A DNA stretch of 64,000 bases, taken from positions 8,672,479 through 8,736,478 of the forward strand of contig CM034109.1 of assembly GCA_019914945.1 (NCBI GenBank). Reading direction: 5' to 3'. A program made the position numbers and the translations under genes. Below, in pieces: positions 34,166 to 47,648 of the stretch (position 1 is the first letter of the stretch; every line of letters starts with the position of its first letter). The DNA is from Typha latifolia (taxonomy: Eukaryota > Streptophyta > Magnoliopsida > Poales > Typhaceae). The notes beneath the pieces were generated by a model. It had not been told where the DNA came from, searched no databases, and worked only from the letters and a program-made list of their open reading frames with translations.

Positions 34166-35322
34166 GACATATATTATATAGATGAGTTGATATTTGCTCT
34201 GATTTGGACAGACTAATGCATCCATCCATCCATAGATTATTTTGGAAATGATCGATCTGGCCCTGTCTTCTTCCAATAATCCAAAATGATTTACGAATCT
34301 CGAGTACTTACTGCCACCTGGGGGGCTTAGCTACAACCAGTTTGTTAACATGCATAATTAAGCTTAATTGTGAGGAAAATTAGGGCTTTGCTAAGTGCAT
34401 GCCCTACGATGAACACTGGGATCCACAACTCATGCAGGCCTCTATTTACATGACAGCAACTTAATTAACGCTGCCATCTGTTTATAAAATGGCGAGAGGT
34501 GTTAATTAAGTCATACTACAGGATTAATCAAGAACTGTTAACTGTTGTTGTAGTTGCTTTTCTCAAGGATTCTTCATGTCAAGCAAAGTTAGTACTCGTA
34601 TCGTAATTCGTAATTAACAATAATAACATACCAGATGGACGAAGTCTCTGGCCGCAATGGCGAGGATATCGGCGCAAGACACCACTCCGGGACACTTGCC
34701 CTCGACGGCGGCCTTCGCCGCATTCACCGTGTCGAAACCCTCCGGCGCCAGGTTCTTGTTATCCTCCACATCCCGCTCCACCTTCGCCGGCCCGCCGCCG
34801 CGGCCGCCGGCCGGGGTTGGCGAGATCAATATGGACGCGTCACAACCCTACAACTCACAGAAACCAACGCGGACTTAATCCCTCATCAGATGGCCCAAAC
34901 GCGTACGTTAGCAGTAAAAGCCCGATTATGCTAAACTACGCCTACATTTGCAATTTTAACCCCCCGTCAAATGTGACTGAGTGAGTGAAGATAAGATTTA
35001 TATTTGATCGTCGAAATGAGGATAGAATTAGGGTTACTTCGACGAAGCAGTCGTGGTAGAAGAGGCGAATGGTGGCGGGGCCGGAGGCCGGGGAATCCCG
35101 GTAGCGCGCCGCGGTGACCGAGTACACGATCTGGTCGACCTGAGGGCAAACCTTGGAGTAGAAATCCAACGAGAGCTGGTGGCGAACTGGAGCTCTCCTT
35201 CTAATAGTACTAGTAGTGGCATTATTGCACTCTGCTATCCCAACAAGATATGAGACGAAATAGAAGGAGAGGAATAACAGAAGAAGAGAGATATGGCGGA
35301 TTAAGCTCGAAAAGCCTGGCAT
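32670..35322 (-). CDS. Class III secretory peroxidase (peroxidase 19-like)
   Basis: Three exons on the minus strand, 35322-35038, 34847-34632 and 33248-32670, all in phase 0, giving 359 aa. A hydrophobic signal peptide (about residues 8-30) sends it to the cell wall or apoplast. Family motifs are present: FYSKVCP, distal RLFYHDCFVEGCDAS (Arg86, His90), GVVSCADILAIAARD and the proximal heme ligand in LVALSGAHTIGFSHC (His225). Cysteines for the usual disulfides are visible. It should oxidise phenolics with hydrogen peroxide, as in lignification or defence. Unusual points are Tyr89 in place of the normal Phe beside the distal His, and a Gly-rich insertion (PAGGRGGGPAK) after GCDASILI. The start at 35322 was preferred over an in-frame ATG at 35355 because it places the hydrophobic segment at the end of a normal signal peptide. 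The PER19 match is from general resemblance. Confidence 0.9.
34122..34165. repeat. Compound CT/AT microsatellite in peroxidase intron 2
   Basis: A CT tract (34122-34148) runs directly into an AT tract (to 34165), inside the 1.38-kb second intron of the peroxidase gene. Confidence 0.9.
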
Positions 35323-36374
35323 CGTAGAAGAAACACCACAAGAAACAAACGTCAATTAATGGAGATAATAACAACGTTCGTAGAGCCGAGTAAGAGGGAG
35401 AGTGAAACAAATTAATAAGGGGGGAGTGTGGGTCGCTTGAGAGAATCTAATCATAATCTAACGCCCGTGAACGAAGAACATGGACGCAGGAAAGAGAGGG
35501 AGAGAAGTTAGCGGTCGTGTGTCTTGCGTGGACCAGTAGGAAACCGCCACGTATCGGGAGTAGGGGCGCTAGGAGCAGTTGGGTCAAGGAAATCTTTGTC
35601 GTTTGACGTTTAATATTCCAGGATACGCTGTCAATGATCGATTCACGGGCGCGCGTTGGGGTCTCTGCGCTACTTGACGGCATCGAAGAATATTAGATCT
35701 TGGTCCATTTCTGCTAACGGGGATGCGGATTTGAATTTGCCTTGCAAAATTTATTCGATGAGCTTCTAATACTTGATACGTACTCCCTCTTCAGTGGTGT
35801 GATTAATTACAATGGTTAGGAAGAGAGGAGGAGAGCCGAGTTCTGTTGGCCGGCCTCGATCGGCGCAGGCATGTGAGAGACGAAAGTGGTCAGGCGACTT
35901 TTGTCGACTAGCTCTCGGTCGGTAGTGGTTAGTGGTTACAGTTTTGGAGACTTGGGGGAGAAGAAGCTCCGAGAATCCAGAGAAGAGAAAGGCAATAAAT
36001 TATAATGGCCACCACGGGAACTGACATCGTCTCGTAGCTTCGTGACTCGGGCCGGATTTTTTGGGGCCTAAACCCGGACCAAATCAGAGCTAGCTGAGTT
36101 TAGCGTATACTCTCACTCTCTCCTCTTCAATCGCCCCCTCCTACTCTTCTTCTACTTTTCTTTCCATATCCTTTGTTGCTCATCTTCCTCTAACCACCGC
36201 ACCCTCCTCCCTCCCTTGGGCTGCCAACCCGATTGCCAGAATTAAATTTCCCATTCCAAGGCTTGATGCCATCCGGAGGGTCTTCGATTGAGAATGTCAA
36301 TGTTTGGATTGGACAATAATGCGATAAAGTATCAATTATAAGCACTCGAGAATGTCAGTAGATTTGTAAGGAGC

Positions 36375-36377
<3 letters not shown>

Positions 36378-36415
<38 letters not shown>
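36378..36415. repeat. CT microsatellite
   Basis: A 38-bp uninterrupted TC tract in intergenic DNA. Confidence 0.95.
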
Positions 36416-36419
<4 letters not shown>

Positions 36420-37072
36420 AAGATTGGTAAGTTGACAATGCTATATATGTGAACAGCAAGAGTCTTGGAAAAGGAAGAAAAATAAGGGGAAAGAAGAGAA
36501 ACGGAAAACCAAAAACTATCACCAAGACCCTCCAAAAGAGTACGTAGCGCATAAAATAAGTGCCCTTTCATGCAAATTACATAGATTTCTGCTCATATTT
36601 GCTAATATGATTTGTAATATGGAATAATATTGTAAATGAGTCCCGATTAGATGATGTTGCAACCATAAAAAGATAAATCCGAGCCTCTTATTGTGATGAG
36701 AAATACATTCTCTTTCATTTCATATATCAATACATTATTAATAATTATCCAAATGGGCTTTCTTACTCTTGCCACGTTGTATGGTTGACGCAACCAGATA
36801 ACAAACAGTCGAGTGTTTCGAGGAGTTGCAGCAATGCACTTCAAAACATGCAAACAACTTGCTGTATATGAACTTTGTTAGGTGCTAATTGACCTTTAAT
36901 GGCTTAATTCAAACCAAGTATCATCTCCTAACAGATCAAACCTGCATCCGGATTTGTTTTGTGTGGCCAAGAGCATACACTTAGATTGCTAGAAGGTTAG
37001 AAGGGCTACCTGAGTAGGAGGATTGCCGGATATTCAGTAATTTTCTTAGTGTGGTTAAAGTTGTAAATGGGT

Positions 37073-37296
37073 GGACAGACAACTCTACTAGTCTATATAC
37101 TGGCTAGTGGTTGAATGTAAACGGTGAATTTCTAATTACCCAAGAATTAAGATCTGTTTTACAAGTCGCGTTAAACAAGGTAAATTAGGACAGACAACTC
37201 TACTAGTCTATATACTGGCTAGTGGTTGAATGTAAACGGTGAATTTCTAATTACCCAAAAATTAGGATCTATTTTACAAGTCGCGTTAAACAAGGT
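37073..37296. repeat. Tandem duplication of a 109-bp unit
   Basis: Copies at 37073-37181 and 37188-37296 are separated by 6 bp (period 115). They differ at about three positions (CAAGAATTAAGATCTG versus CAAAAATTAGGATCTA). The unit is non-coding. Confidence 0.93.
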
Positions 37297-39253
37297 GCTC
37301 ATAAAGATAATTTGTTCGACTTTTCAAACTTATAAAACTAGAGCCTAGACTAATCAACTAATAGAACTATATTGTAACACGTTTTCAAATGAATATTAGA
37401 AATCTACGAAATTTTATCACAAAAAAAAAGGAGCAGTGAATTCGGATCCGGATCGGTTCAGTTATTTATCGGGATCCGCTAACACCCCTAATGGGAACGG
37501 AATACATGAAGATAGATTCGACTCACGTTTGCAAATGTCAAGTGGGCTAATTAGAAGCCTATTGTAATATCAAATGTGCGTAATGTATGCATAAACACAA
37601 GTAGTTTCGATTATTATATGTTATCCTTCTCATGTGCTGTCTTTGAAGCTTTCTTTACATGCCTCTTTCCATAAGTAGAATGACTGGGATAATTAGGGTT
37701 CACTTTTAATGGACTATACGGATTAAATCTCTGTCTTACTCTAATTAGAGTTCTTAAACACACCTTCTGAACTATGCCTTTTTTTAATATACATTTAATT
37801 TTTTTTTTTTGAATAAACTTAGACCCCCTAAGTTGTTAGAAAACTACGGCCCATTGACAAAACAATATAAGAAGATAATATTTTTTTGAATAAACTTAGT
37901 TTTTTTTTCTTTATTTTTTTAAAAAATAAGAGTATAACTATCACAATTTTAATCATCCGGAGTGACACGACTACTTATGGATGATAAAATCAATAAAAAA
38001 CTTTATAATAGTATAAGTGGTATAGGTACCAAAATGTTCCGAAAGTATATGTGAAAAATAAATAACAGTTCTTGAATCAAAGTAGATAAAATATGTGAAT
38101 TGTTAATATAATATCTCGCGTTGTTAAGTGTGAACGGAACCAATGCAGAAAGATCCACTAACAACTAACGCATATTATAATTTGTAGTAAATAACTTCCC
38201 ACTGTCACTTGGATCTAAGTAGATTGAAATTTGAAACGCCAGGTGGGCCTGGAGCTATCAGCTTCAATTATTTGAGTAATTTTCTTTGATCTGCTGACTT
38301 GGTTGTTGCAGGTCCAATTAATTCTCGCCTACCAAGGTAAGTTTGGGGCTTAAATCTATACCAGATTCAATGCTAGCCATTTTATTTTCGAGTCGGTTTG
38401 GATGCATCATTCAATGGATCCAACGATCATGACCACATTCAAAATTAAATGGATAGGGTTTATAAGATTAGAACGGGTATGATCATAAAAGAAATTGATA
38501 GGCCCATAGATAATGTCATTTGAGATACCTTATAGGGGGACCAAAGAATTGGCTATGAGAGCTCTAAATCCATGTTTTAGGATTCCCTCCAATCACAGTT
38601 GCAGGAATTCCACCACACATGGCAAAAAAATTGGAAATTTGTTTTTCCAATTTATATTAATTTTCGAATCGAACCCTTACTTTGTAAAATATGTGTAAAA
38701 ATACCCTATTGTTAGCTATGTTAATTAAATTTAACCAAACTTCTACACTCAGAATATACATACCAAAATAGTTTACTAAGAAAAAGAAAACTACCATACC
38801 CAAGCTAAGAGAATTAAAAAGAGAGGATATTAGAGGAGAAAATTAAAGATACGAGTAATTTAATATCTTAGAAAATAATAGTATACGGTGACGAAATATA
38901 TCTACTTCCTAAATAGTGTTAGTGCTAATATTGCCGTGTCTAAAAAGATTAAAACTTCAGGGTGTAAATCGTAAATAGGTGAAAATATGCAAATTCCCTT
39001 ACAGAATATGTTTCCAATTCCAAATCCAACAGCAAATCTAAAAACATCATCATCCCAGATGGAGTCCCCACCGCCCTTCTCCAGCCCACAGATTCCTCAA
39101 ACCCCAACGAACTTATCATTCTCGCTTAGCTCATCGCTTTCATCACCCCGCCTCCATTTCTTATTCCAAAACCCAATCCCTATCGCCACCTATATGATAA
39201 GAGCGAAGCCTTCTCTCCCCGCAAGATCTTCCTCCCTATATAAGCACGAGGTG

Positions 39254-41393
39254 ATGCTCCCGCTCCGATTCAAAAGCCACTTCCTACGCATCTGTAATCC
39301 CAAAGGACTCCAACCCAATTCGTATTTTTCCCTTGTGAATTCCTCTGTAGGTCGGTTCGTTGCAATGGCGGCGTATAGCAATTTTACAGGGCAGTCGCAG
39401 AGATTACTCTTTCGCCAGCTCTTTGAGAAGGAGTCTTTCACCTACACATACCTCTTGGCTGATGTTGGCCATCCCGAGAAGCCTGCTGTGGTGAGGATTA
39501 GAACTATAAATTGTCTAAGAACTCATTTGGGTTCACGACGATTCGTCTTTTTTGTCTGAGAATCTGGCTATTTGATGTGGAAATGCCGAAATTTTGAGTG
39601 CAATTTTTTTTTTGTTTGGGTTAAGATAAGGAATACCCAATACGGTAGAGTAGTTTATGCCTGCGATGAAACTGGCAATGTCGGTCTTGGGCTCTGTTAA
39701 TTTTCTTTTCTCTCTGGCTGCAGTTGGTTGACCCAGTTGATAAAACAGTTGAGAGAGATCTAAATCTTGTTAAGGAATTGGGTTTGAAGCTCATTTATGC
39801 CGTGAATACTCATGTCCATGCCGATCATATCACAGGAACAGGCTTGATAAAGGTAAGCTTTTTATTTTTTATAATAAGGATGTTATATTACTATTTGATT
39901 CAGAACTTAGTAGTGGTGATTGTGATACCAGAAGCAGAAGTTTGCTGTTTTTTTTTCTCTCTTTCTCTTCTCAATGCCTATTTGTTTGTTTTATAACATG
40001 ATGAACTTATCTTCTGCAATAATGGCAATCATTCTCAGAGTAAGCTGCCAGGTGTGAAGTCCGTCCTTTCGAAGGCTAACGATGCAAAAGCAGACCATTT
40101 TGTTGAGCATGGTGATAAATTATATTTTGGTGATCTTTTTCTGGAGGTAGAGCAACACTGCACTGAAAATACTTGAAATTTTTGGAGTTTTCAATGTCCT
40201 TTTTTACCTTTTAAATCAGACAACGTTGTAAAGCATAAAAGAGCAAATGTCGTCGAACAAATAAGAACAAATACGTGCATAACTCTGTTTGCTTAATCTC
40301 CTCTTCTCACTTCAATTGCAGGTGCGTGCTACTCCTGGTCATACTGTGGGTTGTGTGACATATGTAACAGGAGATGGGCCTGATCAGCCGAATCCAAGAA
40401 TGGCTTTCACAGGTGATGCATTACTTATACGTGGCTGTGGAAGGACGGATTTTCAGGTAAAGTTATCGACAATTTAACGTTTTCAAGAGTTTTCTGCTTT
40501 GTTTAGAAGAATATCATGATATGTATGAAAAGGTTTTTATGATTTCAATTATGCAAGGCCTTGCATCTCCCAGGGAATTTTGGGTGTTCTTGTTTCTTTA
40601 ATATTGAATAGTGTGGACTGCTCATTGTTACTGCTTACTATTGTATAGTTGTTGTAAGTTTGATTCGTCGGTAACTTTGAACTGGTATCTGCATCTACCT
40701 CTCTTCCAAAAATATTATTTTGAGAAATGTAAATGGTGTCGCAGGGTGGAAGTGCACATCAGCTGTACAATTCGGTGCATTCACAGGCAAGCCGATGAGA
40801 TTTGCTAACCAATTTTAGTATCAGAAAGGCAGGTTGTTCTTATATCATCCGCGCAGTGACATCTAATTTTGTATGATTTCAGATATTCACACTGCCGAAG
40901 GAAACTTTGCTGTATCCTGGTCATGACTACAAGGGTTTCTCAGTAAGTAACTTCTTTGGCATCTTAACTTCATTACCTTAGTTATTAGCTACTACAACAG
41001 CAAGCTATTCTATTTTCAGGTTACTACAGTTGGAGAAGAGGTGCTATATAACACTCGGCTGACAAAGGATGAGGTAATTGCCTTCAAATATTAAATGATA
41101 TAATATAATCATTTCTTTTGTCTACCTATTTCCTTATAAACATTTTATTTTGGACATCTGTTTTGTAGGAAACATTCAAGAACATCATGGAAAGTAAGGG
41201 ATCATACAATTGTCATATGTATTACAATAACCATCTTATTCACCGTGATGCCAAATTATGAGCAATTATAATTAGTTCTCCTCGTCATCCTTCCGCAGAC
41301 TTAAACTTGCCTTATCCGAAGATGATTGATATAGCTGTGCCAGCAAATAGAGTCTGTGGGCTGCAAGATTCACCTGCAAAAGCTGGAGCTTGA
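39254..41393 (+). CDS. ETHE1: ETHE1-type persulfide dioxygenase, mitochondrial
   Basis: Nine exons: 39254-39490, 39724-39852, 40039-40146, 40322-40456, 40745-40786, 40883-40942, 41020-41073, 41169-41193, 41299-41393, giving 294 aa. It is a metallo-beta-lactamase fold enzyme. The metal site HVHADH is at 109-114, TPGH at 162-165 (His165) and GD at 189-190 (Asp190), the set used for the single iron of ETHE1. It oxidises glutathione persulfide to sulfite in mitochondrial cysteine and sulfide catabolism. The N-terminus [18 protein letters not shown] is basic and fits a mitochondrial presequence. The start is uncertain: in-frame ATGs at 39194 (314 aa) and 39365 (257 aa) exist, and a TATATAA lies at 39236-39242. 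I chose 39254 for its G at -3 and usual family length. The intron after 40786 has a GC donor. Older names are GLX2-3/GLY3. Confidence 0.9.
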
Positions 41394-42604
41394 CCAATGA
41401 GTAGCAAGTGGTGCTCCAATTACACTGCTATAAGGGCAGCAGTCTTTGGTGCATATGTATCATATGGTGGCACTGTAGGATTGAATTGCTGCAAAGTGGT
41501 CATCATACTATTTTCAGATCTTTAGTTTGTACTTGATAAATAAAACATCTGCAACTATGTAATTTTTGATGTTATAAGCTCTGGTCAGCTCTCGCTGACT
41601 TGCTGTGTGTTTGCACCGCATCTTCTTTATGTGATGTTTTCACAGAGAGTTTTCTACCTGCAGTCAGATCTTCTGACTTCACTTTGTATGTCTACTTTGT
41701 CTTCTCTATGGAAGTAGGATGACTTCATGTTCTTCAAGTGTTTGTTGCGAACCAACTGCTTTGTTTGCTGTCAGTGTTAATTAGCAACTATGAAAATTGA
41801 TACTCAGGTCATGTTCATAAACTATTAGCTCCAGTTTGGATTATCATTTTTTCTATAATAGATTAGAAAATACACACTAAATTATTCCTACTCTACTCTA
41901 GATTAGGAATATTATTTAAATTATTACACTCATAAATTCGATTATAATTTTATCCTTAATTTAATTATAATTATTTAAAAAATCAATCTCTCATGTAGAA
42001 AAAATTTGCTAATTTTTTTCTACATATCTCCCTTATAATCTATATATTCTTGTTTCTTATTTAAGTATGTGTTGCATACCTATAAAAAATAAGGATGCTT
42101 TCATTTAAATTTATATATTAAATTAAGAGTAATTAAATTATTTTTTACTTCTTATTTATAGTTTACCTAACTTTATGTCATATAGGTGGTAAATTTATCT
42201 AACGGAGTCTAATAGAAAATAATGTAACCTTAAATTAAGAATTGTATAACTAAGGCAACACTTTCAGTCAGCAGCTATTAGTATCTACTCTCTGTTATAA
42301 TTAAGAGTAAACAGTGAATGCTTCGAAAAAATTTCTAAGCATTTCGACTTTAAAAAATGCAAAATAAACAACTTGGAGGAGGATATTTGTAAATATGAAA
42401 CTGCAAAGGGTATAATTGAAAAACCGCTTATATTAGAGAAAAAAGTTATATTTATAATTAGGCCTTGGGCCTTGGGCCTTAGTCCGCTTCGTATATCATT
42501 AGGGGTTCAACCGAGAACACCATCTACCTATAAATACCCCAAATACCTCTCTACTCCGGCCGCCATTCGCTTTGAAGAGATCTCTAGGGTTTGGAGATCT
42601 CAAG
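41394..42604. other. Intergenic region: ETHE1 3' UTR and eL20 promoter
   Basis: The ETHE1 3' UTR occupies the left part. From 41820 to 42300 the DNA is very AT-rich and non-coding. The last 150 bp form the eL20 promoter. No other gene was seen. Confidence 0.6.
42463..42600 (+). promoter_or_regulatory. eL20 promoter: site II motifs, TATA box and telo-box
   Basis: Two TGGGCC site II motifs (42466-42471 and 42473-42478) are followed by TATAAATA at 42529-42536 and an inverted telo-box TAGGGTTT at 42585-42592, just before the ATG at 42605. Paired site II elements (bound by TCP factors) and telo-boxes are the standard combination for plant ribosomal protein genes, linking them to cell growth. Confidence 0.75.
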
Positions 42605-44096
<1,492 letters not shown>

Positions 44097-45458
44097 TGTG
44101 TTCATCTTGCTTTTTCCCTATAAGAGTGACCAGTTTTGTTGAATTTGGAAGTTTGTATAAGACTAAAAAATCTGACGTTCTTAATATCCTCTGGGGATCT
44201 TTATTTAGTGAAGTTTTGAACTATTTCATTGTTGTGAAATTTTTGGTTGGCTGGCTTCATTGATTTTATTAATGATGTGTAGCTTAGTATTGTTTTATTG
44301 AAAGAGGCACCTGTTGCTTAAATCAGTTTAAGTGCAAGTTATGGTAATCTGTAGTTCTAAGAGTTATATGCATCATGGAGTGATTTAAATCGAACTTTTC
44401 TTCCTTTATTATGAATAGGTCATAATAGAAAGGCAACTTTGCCAAGGCTACCAATGTTAATTTGGTTTCCTTTTTTTCCCTGTTGCCTATATTACTTGGC
44501 TATTGGGTGCTTCAGTTCCATTGACCTGCTTGTTTGGTTTATGGGATACATCCTCGCCTACATCTAATATAGAACATGGAAATAGCTTTTTGTAGTAGAT
44601 AGCCTGTTTGATACTGGTGTTCAGTTGCAAGTGCTATTGGTAAGTACAAGTAAAAAAATTTCACTTATTTATGCAAAAGTGTTCATCTAAGCTAGCATTT
44701 TGCTAGTTGTTGATAACCTTGGTTAGAGAAACATAAATCTTGAGTGAGATACGCAACTGATAGGATGTGATTTACTTTCTCAATGGTACTCCTTGACTTC
44801 CTTACTTTCTGTCTCTTCTTTTTCGCTGATGCAAAAATTCAGCAATTTCCATCCTGAGTTTTGTAGAAATTATTCAGTTACCTACTCTTCCCTTCTAAGT
44901 TGGCACATAATGTCAGCTTGTGCGACTCTAATTATTTTGTTATTATCCTATGTTGGTGTATGATAGCTCTGTGGTGAAATGTCGTGTGTCCCATACTCCC
45001 TTATACATTGGAGTGCTTTTCCTTCACCATTAGTGCTAAATGCTACTTTCTAGGGCAACCTATGTTTTCCTTTTTAACTTACTTTAGCTTCTGGTTTATG
45101 AGGTGCCTGACTATAAATCCATGCAGATCTTTTTCAGAAATAAAATAAAGTAAACCTATGCAGATGCGAAATCTCATTAGAAAGTCATCTTTTACGGGAC
45201 AAAGGGTGATTGTCTCATTGTTTTTTTTCTATATTCCGTTGCTTATTCCACTGTACTTTGGTGAATCTGTTTTTTAGTTTTGCATAGTTGGATCATGGAT
45301 AGTTTTATGATTCTCGAAGATTTAATAGAATGAAGTCCTACAGTTTTAAGCTCACAGGAGAGAGAAATGTGGCCCTGATTTTGATTGTACTTATTAAAAG
45401 TTGAATCTAGGTGTAAAAAGTAACGAAGATATCAGAATAGTATGACTGTTCATTGCAT
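44097..45458. other. Intergenic region between convergent genes
   Basis: This holds the 3' UTRs of eL20 (+) and the plastid-type gene (-). It is AT-rich, with no recognisable coding sequence, no clear repeat and no RNA gene. Confidence 0.6.
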
Positions 45459-46549
45459 TCAAGGAAGGAGTTGGACATAACCAGTAAGAACAGCAATAGC
45501 CAATATGATCAGTGGTGGGACAAGAACAAATGCTCCAATTGTTGCGAAGAAAACTGAATCATTTCGCCGAGACACTTCGTTCAGGTAGGCCTGTCGTTTG
45601 ATGTTTCTTCGCTGCGACACCGTCAAGGATTTCAGGCTTTCTTTGAGCTTTTTACCTAATGGAAGGGTGAATTCACCATCTCTGTCACCGATCAGCTCCG
45701 ATAGTTGCTCGCGGATGGTAGGCCTTTGAGGTTCTGCATCACTCTGGTAACCTGGTGACGAAGTCTGCCAAAGTTAATTTGGTTTCAGATGCTGGTCGTG
45801 CAGATAGACAGTTTTAAGGGTTTTTGGAATTTGAACAATGTCTGGGTGCAGACTTACCACTGCCAATAGAGCTCGAAGATGACAGTTGCTCCAGGAGATC
45901 CAGCTGTGTGCGTGCAGAGGATACTTAGAAGCACAAGCAAGGCGTCAGTTCTTAACCTACTGATAACAAGATAAAGGGAAGACTGGCTGAAATTTTAGAG
46001 CTTCTTGAACACAGGAAGGATGAAAGTGTATACATATTTGCCGGTGTACGAAGAAGCTACCATGTTAATGAAGGTTGTGAATAACTTTCCACAAGAGTAC
46101 AAGCAAATAATGGACTAAACAAGGTATCCTACCATTTTATTTTCCATATAGAAAAGTTTGGTCTCTACGTATCTCCATGACTCAAAAGTAATTGAAAACC
46201 ACTTAATTTGGTGTTATTATTCTTCAGTTTCCTTTTGTCACAACATACGATATGTGATCATGAAGGAGATTTCAATCAAAAGAAAGTTGAGTGCCTGATC
46301 TTTCGCAGAATTAAATGACATATAATTGAATAGACAAAGTGCTAACTGAAGGTTAGAATCTGTACCATTTAGACTGGCTTCTTCTGTCACACCTTCCTCT
46401 GTTCCAGCTGCTTTGCAGAAACAAAGATGCCTCTCTGAGCTCGTGGGCTTAACCAGTATTCGGCAGTTCCTCCCTGGGAATTTCTCAATAGCCTGGATCC
46501 CGAGGGGAGCGCCTGGGAGAGAAGAGGAGGGTCGGAAGCTCCACGCCAT
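45459..46549 (-). CDS. Conserved plant protein with a C-terminal membrane anchor, probably plastidial
   Basis: The proposed model on the minus strand is exons 46549-46366, 45986-45961, 45903-45858 and 45751-45459, giving 182 aa. The N-terminus (MAWSFRPSSSLPGAPLG) is Ser/Pro-rich and basic, like a chloroplast transit peptide. A Ser-rich acidic segment (LDLLEQLSSSSSIGSG) follows, then the conserved-looking block RPTIREQLSELIGDRDGEF and SQRRNIKRQAYLNEVSRRND. One transmembrane helix (VFFATIGAFVLVPPLIILAI) lies just before the C-terminus. The function is unknown to me. Exon 1 ends in phase 1 while the 45903 exon must start in phase 0, so an exon is missing between them. The 26-nt exon at 45961 is the only piece I found that restores the frame, but the intron after it would be only 57 nt. 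The last exon and its frame are secure; the middle is not. Confidence 0.65.
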
Positions 46550-47648
46550 GGATTCTCTTGGGATCTAGGAGGACTTCCAAATGTTTCTTTTGAGTAGGAG
46601 TTTTGGAGTCCTCTGTCTTTGGACCACAGAATGGCAGAAGAGGAGCACCACAAGTAAATGTTTCCAAGGGTGTTGTGGCTCCTGGAGTTCGCCCATTTGA
46701 TGTCTATAATTGGGCTTGTTCTGGCCTGCAGGCCCTTTCGGTAGCGCTGTCAAAATAGTCGAGTCGGGTTTGAGTTCGACTAGCTAAGACTTAATTAAAC
46801 TCGGACCTTACTGAGACGAGTAAAGCTTGATCAGGTAAGTGAGAGTTGAATCTAATTTCAAACCAAGCTTGATCACAAGCCAGTTCTACCCAGGCCCCTA
46901 CCACAAGCTTTTGTGCTCATTGATCTCCACACCATATTGAGATCTCTAATTGACTCGTTTAAGCTCAAGTTCAAACTCAAACTTAGCTTGAATTGAGAGT
47001 GCATTAAGTCATACTTGATTCTGAAAATAGGTTCGAAATTAACTTCAGAGTCTAGGGTCAAATAAACTCGGTTAGATTACACCCCTCATTGGCATGAGTT
47101 GGGGCTGAGAGTAAAATTATGCAGCAAATGTGCCAATGGTTGATGATACTATCCAATTCACATTAGCCTACAAACTCTAACAAATTAAGGCCCTGTTTTT
47201 TTTTAGCTTAGAGACCCTTCTGAACTGATTTATGAATCTATAAACTGGTTTAGTAACTAAATTTTTTTTTATATTTAATTAAGTTTACTCTCTAAAAAAA
47301 ATTAAAACTAACTAATCAGGGTTAGCCTAAAACCAAACAAAGCAAAGAAATTTTTTGCTCCAAAACAACTTTCTAAAAATATGATTCTGGAGCACATGAT
47401 TGGTCGGAAATCCCTTTGTTTAAAATGATGCAGGAAAAGCCTGCATCCTTGGCTGCAGAAGATCAGCTTTCGTTTCGTCTAGTTGACAACTTTTTTATTT
47501 TTATTTTTTTGAATTCACCAACTGGTTTGTAGTCGAACACGTCAGCTCCTCTCGTAGATTCCGTAAGCTCTTTATCCAAACTAAACCCTAAGCATTCGTT
47601 TCAGAGGTCAACGTCCGCTCTTGCTAGCTTGGAACTCACCCGTTTGCC
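46550..47648. other. Divergent promoter region with an embedded repeat copy
   Basis: This lies between the start codons of the plastid-type gene (-) and UreG (+). A repeat copy occupies 46748-47085. The remainder is AT-rich, with an AAACCCTAA telo-box-like word near 47583 in the UreG 5' region. No gene was recognised. Confidence 0.55.
46748..47085. repeat. Dispersed repeat copy (338 bp), related to 2782-3473
   Basis: The left end reads TGTCAAAATAGTCGAG and the right end, read on the other strand, reads GGGTGTAATCTAACCGAG, giving imperfect inverted ends like those of the 2.8-kb copy. Inside are many AAGCTC/CAAGCTTGA words of the same family. Confidence 0.5.

Larger units (their letters stand above)
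35323..39253. other. Long intergenic region between peroxidase and ETHE1 genes
   Basis: The divergent promoters of the peroxidase (-) and ETHE1 (+) genes lie at the two ends. Between them are a CT microsatellite at 36378-36415, a near-perfect tandem duplication at 37073-37296, and AT-rich DNA with poly-T runs at 37790-37925. No gene was recognised. A GC-richer stretch at 35400-36290 has CT-rich pieces but no convincing coding sequence. Confidence 0.55.
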
